Shown here piece by piece: positions 37,605-46,307 of a stretch of DNA of 64,000 bases. Location: positions 248,001 to 312,000 of the forward strand of contig NZ_JAQFWW010000001.1 in NCBI RefSeq assembly GCF_027706145.1, given 5' to 3'. Made by a program: the position numbers and the translations under genes. A model generated the notes under the pieces. The model saw nothing but the letters and a program-made list of their open reading frames with translations, was not told where the DNA came from and searched no databases. Source of the DNA: Bacillus changyiensis (GTDB lineage: Bacteria; Bacillota; Bacilli; Bacillales; Bacillaceae). Position 1 is the first letter of the stretch, and the number at the start of each line of letters is the position of its first letter.

Positions 37605-39137
37605 GTGAGCTTACTGAAAGTTGAACATTTATCACACTCTTTTGCAGACAAAACTTTATATAAAAATGCCTTTTTTGACTTGTATAAGGGCGAACATATG
37701 GGGCTCGTTGGGCAAAACGGCACTGGGAAAAGTACTTTAATAAAAATATTGCTGGGAGAGATAATGCCAGATGAAGGGGAGATCAAATGGCAACCCAATA
37801 TTAAAATCGGACATTTAGACCAATATGCTGAAATCAATCTAAATGATACGGTTGAGGAATACCTCAAAACGGCGTTTGCGGATTTGTTTGAGATTGAGAG
37901 TAAAATGAACAGACTATACCAAGATATGACTGGTGATACTGAACAATTACTGCAAGCAGCAACATACCAAGAACAACTGGAAGCTAACGACTTTTATTCA
38001 ATAGATCGCAACATAAATAGAATTGCTGTCGGCCTAGGTATAGATGCAATTGGAATCAATCGAAAGATTCAAGAGTTAAGTGGTGGACAACGTGCCAAGG
38101 TCATTTTAGCCAAACTGTTATTGGAAAAACCAAATATACTATTGCTAGACGAGCCTACAAACTTCCTTGATCAGGAACATGTGGAATGGCTAGCACATGA
38201 TTTAGAAGTGTTTGCTGGTGCTTTTATTGTCGTTTCCCATGACTTTGCTTTTTTAGAAAAAGTATCTTCCTGTATATGTGACATAGAATTTGGAACAATC
38301 AAAAAGTATAATGGCAAATATTCAGATTTTCTAAGGCAAAAAGAACATTTACAACGAGATTATATTCGTCGATATCATGCTCAGCAAAAAAAGATTGAAA
38401 AAACTGAAGAATATATTCGAAAAAATATCGCAGGGAATAACTCAAAAATAGCAAAAGGACGTAGAAAACAATTAGAAAGGATAGAAAGGATCGCTCCACC
38501 TCCATTAACTCAAAAGCTGTGCATTCAGTTTAATGAAGTCCCTATTTCATCACATACGGTACTCACAATCCAAGACCTTGAAGTGGGCTATGACTCAGTG
38601 CTTTTACCAAAACTGAATTTTTCAGTTATGGGTGGACAAAAAGTGATCATTACAGGGTTTAATGGGGTTGGGAAATCAACTTTATTAAAAACTTTAGTAG
38701 GTCATATCCCAGCCATTTCAGGTTATTTTCAATTTTCAAATCAAATAAAAGTGGGATATTATGAGCAAGATTTAAACTGGAACAACGGATCACTAACGCC
38801 TCTCCAAATCCTTTCAGAACAGTTTCCTAAACTGAATGTAAAGGAGATTCGACATCATCTATCACGAACTGGCGTAAAAGATAAGAATGTTTCACAAGAA
38901 ATGAGCACATTAAGTGGTGGAGAGCAATCAAAAGTGAAATTGTGTAGTTTGCTACTTTCTCCTTGTAATTTTCTTATTTTAGATGAGCCCACAAATCATC
39001 TGGATGCAGACGCGAAAGAATCTTTACGAACTGCTTTAATCCAGTTTAAAGGCAGTGTACTACTAGTTTCTCACGAAGAGAATTTTTACCGAGATTGGGC
39101 AGATCAAATTTTCAATATAGAAAATGACAGCATGTGA
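37605..39137 (+). CDS. ABC-F family ATPase (YfmM-like)
   Basis: Soluble tandem-ABC protein acting on the ribosome, without membrane segments. It has 510 residues from the GTG at 37605, chosen because AAGAAGGA precedes it and MSLLKVEHLSHSF aligns with YfmM; ATGs at 37599 and 37602 are alternatives. The first ABC has Walker A GQNGTGKST, signature LSGGQ and Walker B LLLDEPTNFLD; the second has GFNGVGKST, LSGGEQ and LILDEPTNHLD. The interdomain linker (about 250-310) is short, as in YfmM-type factors rather than long-linker resistance proteins. The terminator-like leader suggests inducible expression. Either antibiotic protection or a translation-factor role is possible. Confidence 0.85.
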   Translation: MSLLKVEHLSHSFADKTLYKNAFFDLYKGEHMGLVGQNGTGKSTLIKILLGEIMPDEGEIKWQPNIKIGHLDQYAEINLNDTVEEYLKTAFADLFEIESKMNRLYQDMTGDTEQLLQAATYQEQLEANDFYSIDRNINRIAVGLGIDAIGINRKIQELSGGQRAKVILAKLLLEKPNILLLDEPTNFLDQEHVEWLAHDLEVFAGAFIVVSHDFAFLEKVSSCICDIEFGTIKKYNGKYSDFLRQKEHLQRDYIRRYHAQQKKIEKTEEYIRKNIAGNNSKIAKGRRKQLERIERIAPPPLTQKLCIQFNEVPISSHTVLTIQDLEVGYDSVLLPKLNFSVMGGQKVIITGFNGVGKSTLLKTLVGHIPAISGYFQFSNQIKVGYYEQDLNWNNGSLTPLQILSEQFPKLNVKEIRHHLSRTGVKDKNVSQEMSTLSGGEQSKVKLCSLLLSPCNFLILDEPTNHLDADAKESLRTALIQFKGSVLLVSHEENFYRDWADQIFNIENDSM

Positions 39138-39159
39138 TCATTATTTATCAATATAGTTG

Positions 39160-39197
39160 ATTCATATGTGCGGAAATCATGATTCGCACATATGAAT
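39160..39197 (+). terminator. Perfect 13-bp inverted repeat after the ABC-F gene
   Basis: ATTCATATGTGCG (39160-39172) and CGCACATATGAAT (39185-39197) flank 12 nt. Probably the terminator, though only a short T tract follows. Confidence 0.55.
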
Positions 39198-39560
39198 ACA
39201 TCTTTTGGACGATTTTCATTTGTGATGGTATTTTTACTGTTATCTTTGGAGATTGGGACTGTGAACGTGTGAAAACGCACGTGTTAGAACCATTGAGAAA
39301 AAATCAAAATACTAAATATCAGAGATATGTTTGGGATAAAGATCAGCGGCAGAATGGCATCATGTACCTGCAAGTGGACTGATCATCATCATTATCTCAT
39401 GAAGATTTTGCTATAAATTTTCGGTTTGCAGCCTGAACGTGATGGTAAGGCAAACGTCATCTTTGGAAAGATTTATGGATGACTGCTGAAGAACATGATA
39501 TAGAAGTTAGAAAAACCTATAGATTCTGCTAATATCATTATTGATCGATCAAGCAAGCAG
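39198..39560 (+). pseudogene. Fragment of a uridine-kinase-like P-loop NTPase gene
   Basis: The translated stretch GDWDCERVKTHVLEPL, then NTKYQRYVWDKDQ, resembles the middle of uridine-kinase-family proteins found in bacilli. After a stop at 39380 the family's later blocks reappear in other frames: PERDGKANVI and then WMTAEEHDIEV. The N-terminal P-loop is missing. I read this as a 5'-truncated, frameshifted relic. No ribosome-binding site is seen. Confidence 0.55.
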
Positions 39561-39643
39561 TTCGTTACGGTTTGAAAAAGGTTGAAAATATGGAGTCGAT
39601 GCCCTTTTCGCGTTTTAAGACAGCTTCATTGGTTACCCACTGA

Positions 39644-40471
39644 TTAAAAAGGCTCCCATTGAACACGTTTTGCTATGGCAAAACGTCTTTCCGGTTCCCG
39701 CCAATCAACAACGTTCCACCAATTATCAACGTACTTGGCTTTTTCATTCTTATATTGTAGATAGTAAGCATGTTCCCATACATCAAGTGGAAGCAAAGGA
39801 ATCACATCCCACTGGCTCATGAGTTGATGTTTTTCTGCGATCAAAATCTCTAAACGTTGGGAGCGAGGAGCCCAAACGAGAATAGCCCAACCGACCCCTT
39901 CTACATGTTTCGCAGCTTCGGAAAAGTGCTTTTTAAAGGCCGCATAACTACCAAACGAACGATTGATCATTTCTAATAGTTCACCAGTCGGCTTTCTTTT
40001 ACCTTGCGGATGCATTGCATACCAAAAAATGGTGTGTAAATAATGACCTGCGCCATGAAAAGCAAGCTCTCTTTCCCAATGATTGACAAGCTCGAACTGA
40101 TTATTTTGCCGCGCTTTTTGAAGTTCTCGTTCAGCCTTATTCAGACCATCGACATAGCCTTGGTGATGTTTTGTATGATGAAGGTACATAATGTCTTTGG
40201 AAATGTAAGGTTCAAGTGCTGAGTAAGAGTAGGGGAGCTTTGGTAGGCGGTGGCCGCCGATCGGAACCGTTTCATACCGTTTCTGATTTCCTAAAGAACT
40301 TCGCTCGAGCGTATCATAAACGATCGTTGCTTGTTCATGCCATTCGTGTTCTGTTGAAGCTGGATCAGCTAATGATCGAAAAAGATCGTCTAAACATGCA
40401 CCATCTTTCACTTGTTCTTTTATGTTTTCTGCCCACGACATGATTTCTTTTTTGTATACCTCTCTATTCAA
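39644..40471 (-). CDS. sodF: Superoxide dismutase SodF (Fe/Mn family, N-terminally extended)
   Basis: 275 residues: about 75 extra N-terminal residues followed by a standard Fe/Mn-SOD fold. Metal ligands are visible in YLHHTKHHQGYVDGLN, in AGHYLHTIFWYAMHPQ, and as Asp and His in DVWEHAYYLQYKN. The glycine-rich FHGAGHYLH replaces the more common HxNHxxxW, as is usual in this subgroup. Its ATG overlaps the sqhC stop by 4 bp, so it is translationally coupled to the cyclase. Whether the metal is Fe or Mn cannot be told. Confidence 0.92.
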   Translation of the reverse strand: MNREVYKKEIMSWAENIKEQVKDGACLDDLFRSLADPASTEHEWHEQATIVYDTLERSSLGNQKRYETVPIGGHRLPKLPYSYSALEPYISKDIMYLHHTKHHQGYVDGLNKAERELQKARQNNQFELVNHWERELAFHGAGHYLHTIFWYAMHPQGKRKPTGELLEMINRSFGSYAAFKKHFSEAAKHVEGVGWAILVWAPRSQRLEILIAEKHQLMSQWDVIPLLPLDVWEHAYYLQYKNEKAKYVDNWWNVVDWREPERRFAIAKRVQWEPF

Positions 40472-42342
40472 TGTTTTTCCCTCTTTTCAATTTGTTTTAT
40501 AAATGCACTTGTAGCAAGTAATGAAAATACAAAGGGATAGCTATGATAGCGAATATAAAACTGTTTGGGAAGACCAATTCCAGTCGGGTAATCGACATGT
40601 TGAGTATCAATGAGAAAGCGAATTGCTTTTTTGATCAATGGGTCACAGGGATCTTCATATTGAAGCAAAGCTTCCAGTGCCCATGCTGTTTGAACTGTTG
40701 TGCCAGAGAGAAGGGGCACAAATTGTTTAATTTCACAGCTTTTACATGATTCACTCCAACTGCCATCATCAAGCTGAATTGACTTCAGCCAAGCTAAAGC
40801 TTTTTTAACGGATGGATGGTCTTTCTTAACTCCGACGGCTTTCATTCCCGTCAGAGCCGCCCATGTTCCGTAAATATAGCAAACTCCCCAACGCCCATAC
40901 CATGATCCGTTTTTTTCCTGATGTTGATAAAGCCAAGCCAAAGCGCGTTTTACAATGGGATGTTCTTTTGTAAAGCCCACTTTTCCCCCCAGAAAATGAA
41001 GAATACGGCCAGTCAAATCAGCTGTAGACGGATCAACCGCAGCCTCGGTAGCTGATTCAAGCGGCAAATGTCTAATCACTGGATGATAGACATTCTTTTC
41101 AAATGCAGCAAAGCCACCATCATTGTTTTGCATTGATAATAGCCAGACAAGGCCCCTGTTCCAATCAGTTGGCTGACCTTGAATGGGAATCGCTTTTAAC
41201 GCTGCAGCTGTATCGTCTAAATCAGGATTATTTGTGTTAAGATCGGAAAATCCCCAGCCTCCCGGTTTAACAAATGGATTGGAGACAGCCCAATCAGCTT
41301 TTTTCTGGTGTTGTCTTTTTGTAAGATATGCTGTAGCAAGTGAGACGGCAGAACTGTTTTGCGAAACTCCTGTTTCCTGAATCGCATAGCTCAATAAAGC
41401 TGTATCCCAGACCGTTGAAGTTGAGTTTTCCAAATAAAGACCGTTACCACTACATGGAGTCACCAAACTTTTGATCCCACTAAGTGCTTTTCGGATCAAA
41501 GGTGAGTGTCTTGACATTCCGAGTGCAAGCAAGCTGTAAATCATGAAGATCGTTGCACTTGCATAGCTGTACAGGGTCCCATCTTCTTCAATTCTGTCGA
41601 CCATATACTTTTTCCCTATCTCAAAGCCGAGCCGGTGAAGGTGTGCTGGCCACTTAAAAAGTTCTTTCCATTGGAATTGAAAAGAGTAAAAACTTCTTTT
41701 GTCAAATAAACGAAAACTCAACCAATCTAATGGATTTTTTGACATGTTTTGATCTAAGTGGTCAAGTGAACCAATTGCTTCATTTTTTAAAGAGTATTTC
41801 AAATTTAACGTGATCGCCATCGGTATAAAATGAATTCTTGCGTAAGTGCTGAAATGATAGATATGTAATGGGAAATGAGTGGGGATCAGTAAAAAGGACA
41901 TTGGGATATATAATGTCGGCCACGGATAAAGCCCATTTGCGGCAAGCATCCATTTTGTCATAAAATGGACACCTTTTAAGCCGCCATTTGATTTAATGAA
42001 TAATTCCGCTTTTTGCATGTGTGGGTCATTTCTACTATATATACCTGAAGCGAGCATTCCTATATAGCCTTGTACTGTGGCAGTTAAATTGCCATGCTCT
42101 TCATCAGGATAATTTCGAAACGCTCCATCTTCACTTTGTTTTGATTTGATTCGTTTTGCTAGACTGGCAATCAGAGTGGAATTAGGCTCTTTGAGAGAAG
42201 TCAACAGAAGAATGAAAAAACTATTCGTCATGACTGAACCTTCAAAACAAAACGTCCACGATCCGTTTGGGTTTTGTTTGTTTTGAAGTTCTGTCAATAT
42301 GTTTTGTTGAAAAGCCTTTGCTTCTTCTACTATAGAGTGCAT
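40468..42342 (-). CDS. sqhC: Squalene/sporulene cyclase SqhC
   Basis: Membrane-associated terpene cyclase that folds polyprenyl chains into polycyclic sporulenes; in B. subtilis linked to oxidative-stress resistance of spores. 624 residues from the ATG at 42342, preferred because AAGGAG is correctly spaced; an ATG at 42390 would add 16 residues without support. The acid motif DLDDT (in NNPDLDDTAAAL) protonates the substrate. QW repeats are seen as QNPNGSW, QEKNGSW, QLDDGSW and QNNDGGF. Co-transcribed with sodF. The start is divergent from an SDR-tetR operon. Confidence 0.92.
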   Translation of the reverse strand: MHSIVEEAKAFQQNILTELQNKQNPNGSWTFCFEGSVMTNSFFILLLTSLKEPNSTLIASLAKRIKSKQSEDGAFRNYPDEEHGNLTATVQGYIGMLASGIYSRNDPHMQKAELFIKSNGGLKGVHFMTKWMLAANGLYPWPTLYIPMSFLLIPTHFPLHIYHFSTYARIHFIPMAITLNLKYSLKNEAIGSLDHLDQNMSKNPLDWLSFRLFDKRSFYSFQFQWKELFKWPAHLHRLGFEIGKKYMVDRIEEDGTLYSYASATIFMIYSLLALGMSRHSPLIRKALSGIKSLVTPCSGNGLYLENSTSTVWDTALLSYAIQETGVSQNSSAVSLATAYLTKRQHQKKADWAVSNPFVKPGGWGFSDLNTNNPDLDDTAAALKAIPIQGQPTDWNRGLVWLLSMQNNDGGFAAFEKNVYHPVIRHLPLESATEAAVDPSTADLTGRILHFLGGKVGFTKEHPIVKRALAWLYQHQEKNGSWYGRWGVCYIYGTWAALTGMKAVGVKKDHPSVKKALAWLKSIQLDDGSWSESCKSCEIKQFVPLLSGTTVQTAWALEALLQYEDPCDPLIKKAIRFLIDTQHVDYPTGIGLPKQFYIRYHSYPFVFSLLATSAFIKQIEKREKH

Positions 42343-42422
42343 TTGCTTCATCTCCTTCATATTACTGTATTCGCAGAATGAATGTGTCATGCAATGAAGA
42401 TATTGAAAAGCTCGCTACAGCA

Positions 42423-42451
42423 TTGAAAAAATAGACTGATTGGTCTAAAAT
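42423..42451 (+). promoter_or_regulatory. Promoter with embedded TetR-type operator for the SDR-tetR operon
   Basis: TTGAAA (42423) and TAAAAT (42446) are spaced 17 bp. Inside and overlapping the -10 lies TAGACtgattgGTCTA (42432-42447), a palindrome typical of TetR-family operators. Autoregulation by the downstream TetR is inferred. Confidence 0.7.
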
Positions 42452-42482
42452 AGATATATATCATTTAAGGAGAGCGATTTTT

Positions 42483-43370
42483 ATGCAAAAGGTTTTAGTC
42501 GCAGGTGCATCAGGATATCTAGGGAGATATTTAGTACAAGCTTTTAAACAAAAAGGTTATGAAGTTCGGGTACTTGTCAGGAATAAACAAAAATTAATGA
42601 TGTCAGGGCCTTTTTTGGAGCCTGCCGTCTCAGACCTGATTGACGAAGTTGTGGTAGGTGATGTGACAGCCCCTGATTCATTAAAGGGGGTCTGCAAGGG
42701 AATTGATATTGTTTGCTCAACGATTGGCTTAACACGGCAGAAAGGAAGTCTTACCTTTCATAATGTCGATTATTTAGGAAACCTTCATCTGCTTGAAGAA
42801 GCGCAAAAAGCGAATGTTCGTAAGTTTATGTATATTCATGTTTATAAAGGGGACGAAATGAACAATCCGATTGCTGAAGCAAAGCAAAGATTTGTTAAAG
42901 AACTTAAAAATTCAGGAATGAATTTCATCATTGTAAAACCGACGGGATATTTTTCTGATATGAGTGAGTTCTTGAAAATGGCACAAAAAGGAAGAGTTGT
43001 TTTAATAGGAGATGGGATGAAACAAATGAATCCCATTCATGGTGCAGACCTTGCTCAGTTTTGTGTTCATTCCGTCTTGCATCATGATCAGAAGGAACTT
43101 GACATTGGCGGTCCCAATATTTATCGGCATGTCGAGATTGCAGAGATCGCTTTTCAGGTCTGTCATAAAAAGCAGAAGTTATTGCACATTCCTGTTGCAC
43201 TCTTAAAGGCTTTACTTCCATTTTTTAAGATAATCAGTCGAAAGCAATATGCATTGATCAAGTTTTTTCTAGACGGGATGACAGAAGAGGCAGTTGCCCC
43301 TTTATATGGAAGACATGATTTAAAAACATACTTTAAGGAGATTGCTGAACATGTCCACGATAAAAGGTGA
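42483..43370 (+). CDS. NAD(P)-binding SDR/NmrA-like oxidoreductase
   Basis: 295-residue atypical short-chain dehydrogenase. Rossmann motif GASGYLGRYL (8-17), basic VRVLVRNKQ at the end of strand 2 (suggesting NADPH), the CSTIGLTRQKGS loop, and a degenerate active site (YIHVYKGDE) instead of YxxxK. No signal peptide. AAGGAGAG precedes the ATG. It overlaps the tetR gene by 20 bp and is expected to be controlled by it. The function is unknown; SDRs beside a TetR often detoxify small hydrophobic molecules. Confidence 0.83.
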   Translation: MQKVLVAGASGYLGRYLVQAFKQKGYEVRVLVRNKQKLMMSGPFLEPAVSDLIDEVVVGDVTAPDSLKGVCKGIDIVCSTIGLTRQKGSLTFHNVDYLGNLHLLEEAQKANVRKFMYIHVYKGDEMNNPIAEAKQRFVKELKNSGMNFIIVKPTGYFSDMSEFLKMAQKGRVVLIGDGMKQMNPIHGADLAQFCVHSVLHHDQKELDIGGPNIYRHVEIAEIAFQVCHKKQKLLHIPVALLKALLPFFKIISRKQYALIKFFLDGMTEEAVAPLYGRHDLKTYFKEIAEHVHDKR

Positions 43371-43911
43371 ACAAACAAAGGAACATATTTTGAATGCGGC
43401 GAAAGCCTTTATTGTAAGAGAAGGATTTGAAAAAATAGGGGTTAACAAGATTATTAAAGAAGCAGATGTTAGTAAAGGCAGTTTTTATCATTATTTCCCC
43501 AATATTAATGAGCTGATAAAGGAAGTAGCCATATACGCATTTGAACGGTGTTTACGTGACATGCCTCTACAACACGCGACAAGCATGGAAGAAATTGTTG
43601 AAGACTTAGGACAGCATATTTTTTATTCTGTTCGAGAACAAAATGAACATTATTATTTATTGTTTTTATGTATCAGTAAAAGTTTTATTGATGAGGAATT
43701 AAAACAAGCATTTCAATCGATTTTTACTAAGTTAGTTAAGCAAAACATCGCAGCAACAGAAATTGTTAGAAAAGGAGAAGACGACATGACTCGTCAGCTT
43801 TACATGCTGGATATGCTGGCAATCGGTTTTATCGTTCACTGTCACTTGCTCCGTGATGAAGAACAACTACTTGAACTTTGGAAACAAATGACGGCCATGA
43901 TTTTCAAGTAA
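43351..43911 (+). CDS. TetR/AcrR-family repressor
   Basis: 186 residues from the ATG at 43351 (AAGGAG 10 bp upstream; three further in-frame codons lack support). The N-terminal helix-turn-helix (about 10-55) reads FEKIGVNKIIKEADVSKGSFYHYFPNI; the rest is an all-helical ligand domain. The gene overlaps the SDR gene by 20 bp, so the two are co-translated, and the promoter ahead of the SDR contains a palindromic operator. It may also affect the divergent sqhC promoter. Ligand unknown. Confidence 0.88.
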   Translation: MSTIKGEQTKEHILNAAKAFIVREGFEKIGVNKIIKEADVSKGSFYHYFPNINELIKEVAIYAFERCLRDMPLQHATSMEEIVEDLGQHIFYSVREQNEHYYLLFLCISKSFIDEELKQAFQSIFTKLVKQNIAATEIVRKGEDDMTRQLYMLDMLAIGFIVHCHLLRDEEQLLELWKQMTAMIFK

Positions 43912-43916
43912 GTAGG

Positions 43917-43955
43917 GAAAAGCACCGCTCCAAACAGAGAACGGTGCTTTTTTGT
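43917..43955. terminator. Bidirectional terminator, tetR / dhaS
   Basis: AAAAGCACCG (43918-43927) and CGGTGCTTTT (43942-43951) pair between convergent genes, with T residues on both sides. Confidence 0.85.
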
Positions 43956-43963
43956 CTGAATGA

Positions 43964-45448
43964 CTAGCCGAGATTCATCCACACACTTTTAACTTCTGTA
44001 TAATTGTTTAAAGCATATGAGCCCATTTCACGTCCAAGGCCAGATTGCTTATAACCGCCAAACGGGGAGGCTGCATCAAAGACATTATAACAATTGACCC
44101 AAACCGTCCCCGCTTGAAGTTGGTCGGCAATATGATGAGCGTTTTTGAGGTTTTCTGTCCAAACACCTGCAGCAAGTCCATACTCCGTTCCATTGGCACG
44201 ATCAATCACTTCGTCAATTGTGTCATATGGAATGGCTGCTAGGACAGGCCCGAAGATTTCTTCTTTAGCAATTGTCATGTCATCATCAACATGACTAAAT
44301 ACTGTCGGAGAGACGAAGTATCCTTGTTCATAAGGGCATGTTCCGCCTGTGGCGATTTTTGCTCCTTCAAGGCTTCCTTTTTCAATATAAGAAAGCACTC
44401 GCTCATGCTGTTCTTTGCTGACAAGCGGTCCCAGTTGTGTATCTTCGTGAAGGCCGGCACCCTGACGCATTGATTTGCTGTAAGAAACCATTTCTTCGAC
44501 AACTTTGTCATAATGATCTTTTTGAATGAATACCCGAGAACCAGCACTACATACCTGCCCTTGATTAAACATGACACCTGCTAATGCTCCTGGAATTGCT
44601 TTGTTTAAATCTGCATCAGGAAGGATGATGTTTGGTGATTTTCCGCCAAGCTCAAGGGTGACGCGCTTGAGCGTTTTTGAGGCTTTCTCCATGATTTTCT
44701 TACCGATTTCAGTGGAGCCTGTAAATGCTAGTTTATCAACAAGATCATGACTAGTAAGCGCTTCCCCAGCAGTTTCACCAAAGCCTGGGATGATGTTAAT
44801 CACACCTTTTGGAAAACCAGCTTGATCAATTAGTTCTGCCAAATATAGGGCAGAAAGAGGCGTCTGTTCAGCAGGTTTTAAAACAATCGTACAGCCAGTA
44901 GCTAAGGCAGCTCCCATTTTCCACATGGCCATCAAAAGTGGGAAATTCCAAGGAATGATTTGTCCAACGACACCGACAGGTTCATGGCGTGTATAGTTAA
45001 AATAAGCTCCATTTACAGGAATAGTTTGCCCAGTTATTTTCGTTACCCAGCCAGCATAATAACGCATGTGTTCAATTGACAGCGGAAGGTCAGCAACTGT
45101 CGTTTCACCAATCGGTTTTCCATTATCAAGGGTTTCAAGCTGGGCCAATTCGATTTTATGTTCCTCCATCAGATCGGCGAGTTTGTACATCAGCCGACTT
45201 CTCTCAGCCGGATCCATCGTCCTCCATTCCCCATGGTCAAAAGCTTCTCTTGCCGCCTTCACTGCTTTATCAACATCTTCTACTCCTGCTTCATATAGGG
45301 TGGCAAGTGTTTCTCCTGTTGCAGGATTGGGGGTTTCGAATGTTTTGTTTAGAGTGCTTGGTACAAATTCCCCATTAATGTAAAGTTTTTTTGTGCCTTC
45401 CAAAAATGACTCCAGCTTTTTACTGACCTGCATTGTTAAAGAACTCAT
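43964..45448 (-). CDS. dhaS: NAD-dependent aldehyde dehydrogenase DhaS
   Basis: 494-residue class 1/2 aldehyde dehydrogenase. Motifs: NAD-binding IPWNFPLLMAMWKM, Gly motif FTGSTEIG, general base Glu in VTLELGGKSPN, catalytic Cys in FNQGQVCSAGSRVF, and the closing CYNVFDAASPFGGYKQSGLGRE. The ATG at 45448 is preferred because the product then starts MSSLTMQVSKKLE like B. subtilis DhaS, although the AGGAGG site is about 12 nt away. A TTG at 45460 is the alternative. The natural aldehyde substrate is not clear. Confidence 0.94.
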   Translation of the reverse strand: MSSLTMQVSKKLESFLEGTKKLYINGEFVPSTLNKTFETPNPATGETLATLYEAGVEDVDKAVKAAREAFDHGEWRTMDPAERSRLMYKLADLMEEHKIELAQLETLDNGKPIGETTVADLPLSIEHMRYYAGWVTKITGQTIPVNGAYFNYTRHEPVGVVGQIIPWNFPLLMAMWKMGAALATGCTIVLKPAEQTPLSALYLAELIDQAGFPKGVINIIPGFGETAGEALTSHDLVDKLAFTGSTEIGKKIMEKASKTLKRVTLELGGKSPNIILPDADLNKAIPGALAGVMFNQGQVCSAGSRVFIQKDHYDKVVEEMVSYSKSMRQGAGLHEDTQLGPLVSKEQHERVLSYIEKGSLEGAKIATGGTCPYEQGYFVSPTVFSHVDDDMTIAKEEIFGPVLAAIPYDTIDEVIDRANGTEYGLAAGVWTENLKNAHHIADQLQAGTVWVNCYNVFDAASPFGGYKQSGLGREMGSYALNNYTEVKSVWMNLG

Positions 45449-45646
45449 GTTTGTAAACAAACCTCCTTTAAATTTTAGCCTGTCCTGATGTGAGTCTCTT
45501 TGTTGCTGGTTTGTTCAGTGTTGGGGTCATTACACCTGCGGTAGTGGGGTTTATTACTAATTTTGGAACTGCATACCACCATTCTATAATAGAGAGGGAA
45601 ATGAAATCAATATTGATGCCTAGCAACACGACATTGCATTTCTACG

Positions 45647-45680
45647 AAAAAACGATAAAATGGAAACGATATCGTTTTTT
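45647..45680 (+). terminator. Hairpin just upstream of the DUF6501-like gene
   Basis: AAAAAACGAT (45647-45656) and ATCGTTTTTT (45671-45680) form a 10-bp stem; AAACGATATCGTTT (45664-45677) is an alternative self-palindrome. It lies 17 bp before the next start, so it may be an attenuator. Confidence 0.5.
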
Positions 45681-45697
45681 AAAAAGGAGACATTGGT

Positions 45698-45901
45698 ATG
45701 ATTCATGAAAAGTGGCAGAATAATCAAACATTAAAAAAAGTGAAATGTGTTCACACAGATGCAAAAAAATACATTGTGAACAGAGCACTGACTGTTGGAA
45801 AAATATACGAGGTGAAAAATGAAACCGAAGAGTTTTTATTTATCATCGATAATACAAACAAAATCGCAGGTTTTTATAAGGAATATTTTGAAGAGATATA
45901 A
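45698..45901 (+). CDS. Small conserved protein (DUF6501-like)
   Basis: 67 residues, no membrane segment. Sequence of the type MIHEKWQNNQTLKKVKCVHTD with a beta-rich core (KIYEVKNETEEFLFIIDNTNKIAGFY) resembles a small SH3-like family widespread in bacilli. AAAAAGGAGAC precedes the ATG. An upstream hairpin could regulate it. Function unknown; the family name is from memory. Confidence 0.75.
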   Translation: MIHEKWQNNQTLKKVKCVHTDAKKYIVNRALTVGKIYEVKNETEEFLFIIDNTNKIAGFYKEYFEEI

Positions 45902-45968
45902 GCCCTTGAATGAATCTCATCCAGATCATCAATACTAATTGATAATCTAAGAATGAAGAGGTGAGTTC

Positions 45969-46094
45969 ATGGAAAAAAGTAAAAACCTAGGCGAAGGAAC
46001 TCAGAAAGAAAAAAGAGAAGGTATCTCTATAACGGAAGAACAGATTTCAGACACATACATAGAAGGTACAATTGAAGACGAAGACCGTAATTAG
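45969..46094 (+). CDS. Very small acidic protein (YozQ/DUF4025-like)
   Basis: 41 residues, too short for most gene finders but well supported: GAAGAGGTGAG stands 5-8 bp before the ATG, and a strong terminator directly follows the stop. The end reads EEQISDTYIEGTIEDEDRN, resembling the EQVSDxYxEGT motif of DUF4025 proteins such as YozQ. Function unknown. Confidence 0.65.
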   Translation: MEKSKNLGEGTQKEKREGISITEEQISDTYIEGTIEDEDRN

Positions 46095-46127
46095 TCCGCA
46101 GAAAGATCTGTCTTTCTGCGGGCTTTT
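46095..46127 (+). terminator. Terminator after the YozQ-like gene
   Basis: CCGCAGAAAGA (46096-46106) and TCTTTCTGCGG (46111-46121) form a perfect 11-bp stem, followed by GCTTTTGT. Confidence 0.85.
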
Positions 46128-46307
46128 GTGCTGGAAAAAAATACGCTTAAATGAAACAAAAAAAACAATTAAAAAGTGAAACTTTAGCTCCTTAATCAGC
46201 GTACTAATGAATAAGACACAAAACTTAAGATGAAAATATAAATTTAAAACCGGAACTCGTATATGTTGTATATCATAAATTGTACATATAGAAAGAGGGG
46301 TATTGTA

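Noticed and set aside
45066-45383. Long plus-strand open frames (about 100 codons) opposite dhaS
   Set aside because: They are antisense to a gene with full aldehyde dehydrogenase motifs, have no ribosome-binding site and encode Ser/Leu-rich shadow sequence.
45490-45708. 72-codon plus-strand frame before the DUF6501-like gene
   Set aside because: No ribosome-binding site, starts near the dhaS promoter and runs through a hairpin into the next gene; composition not convincing.
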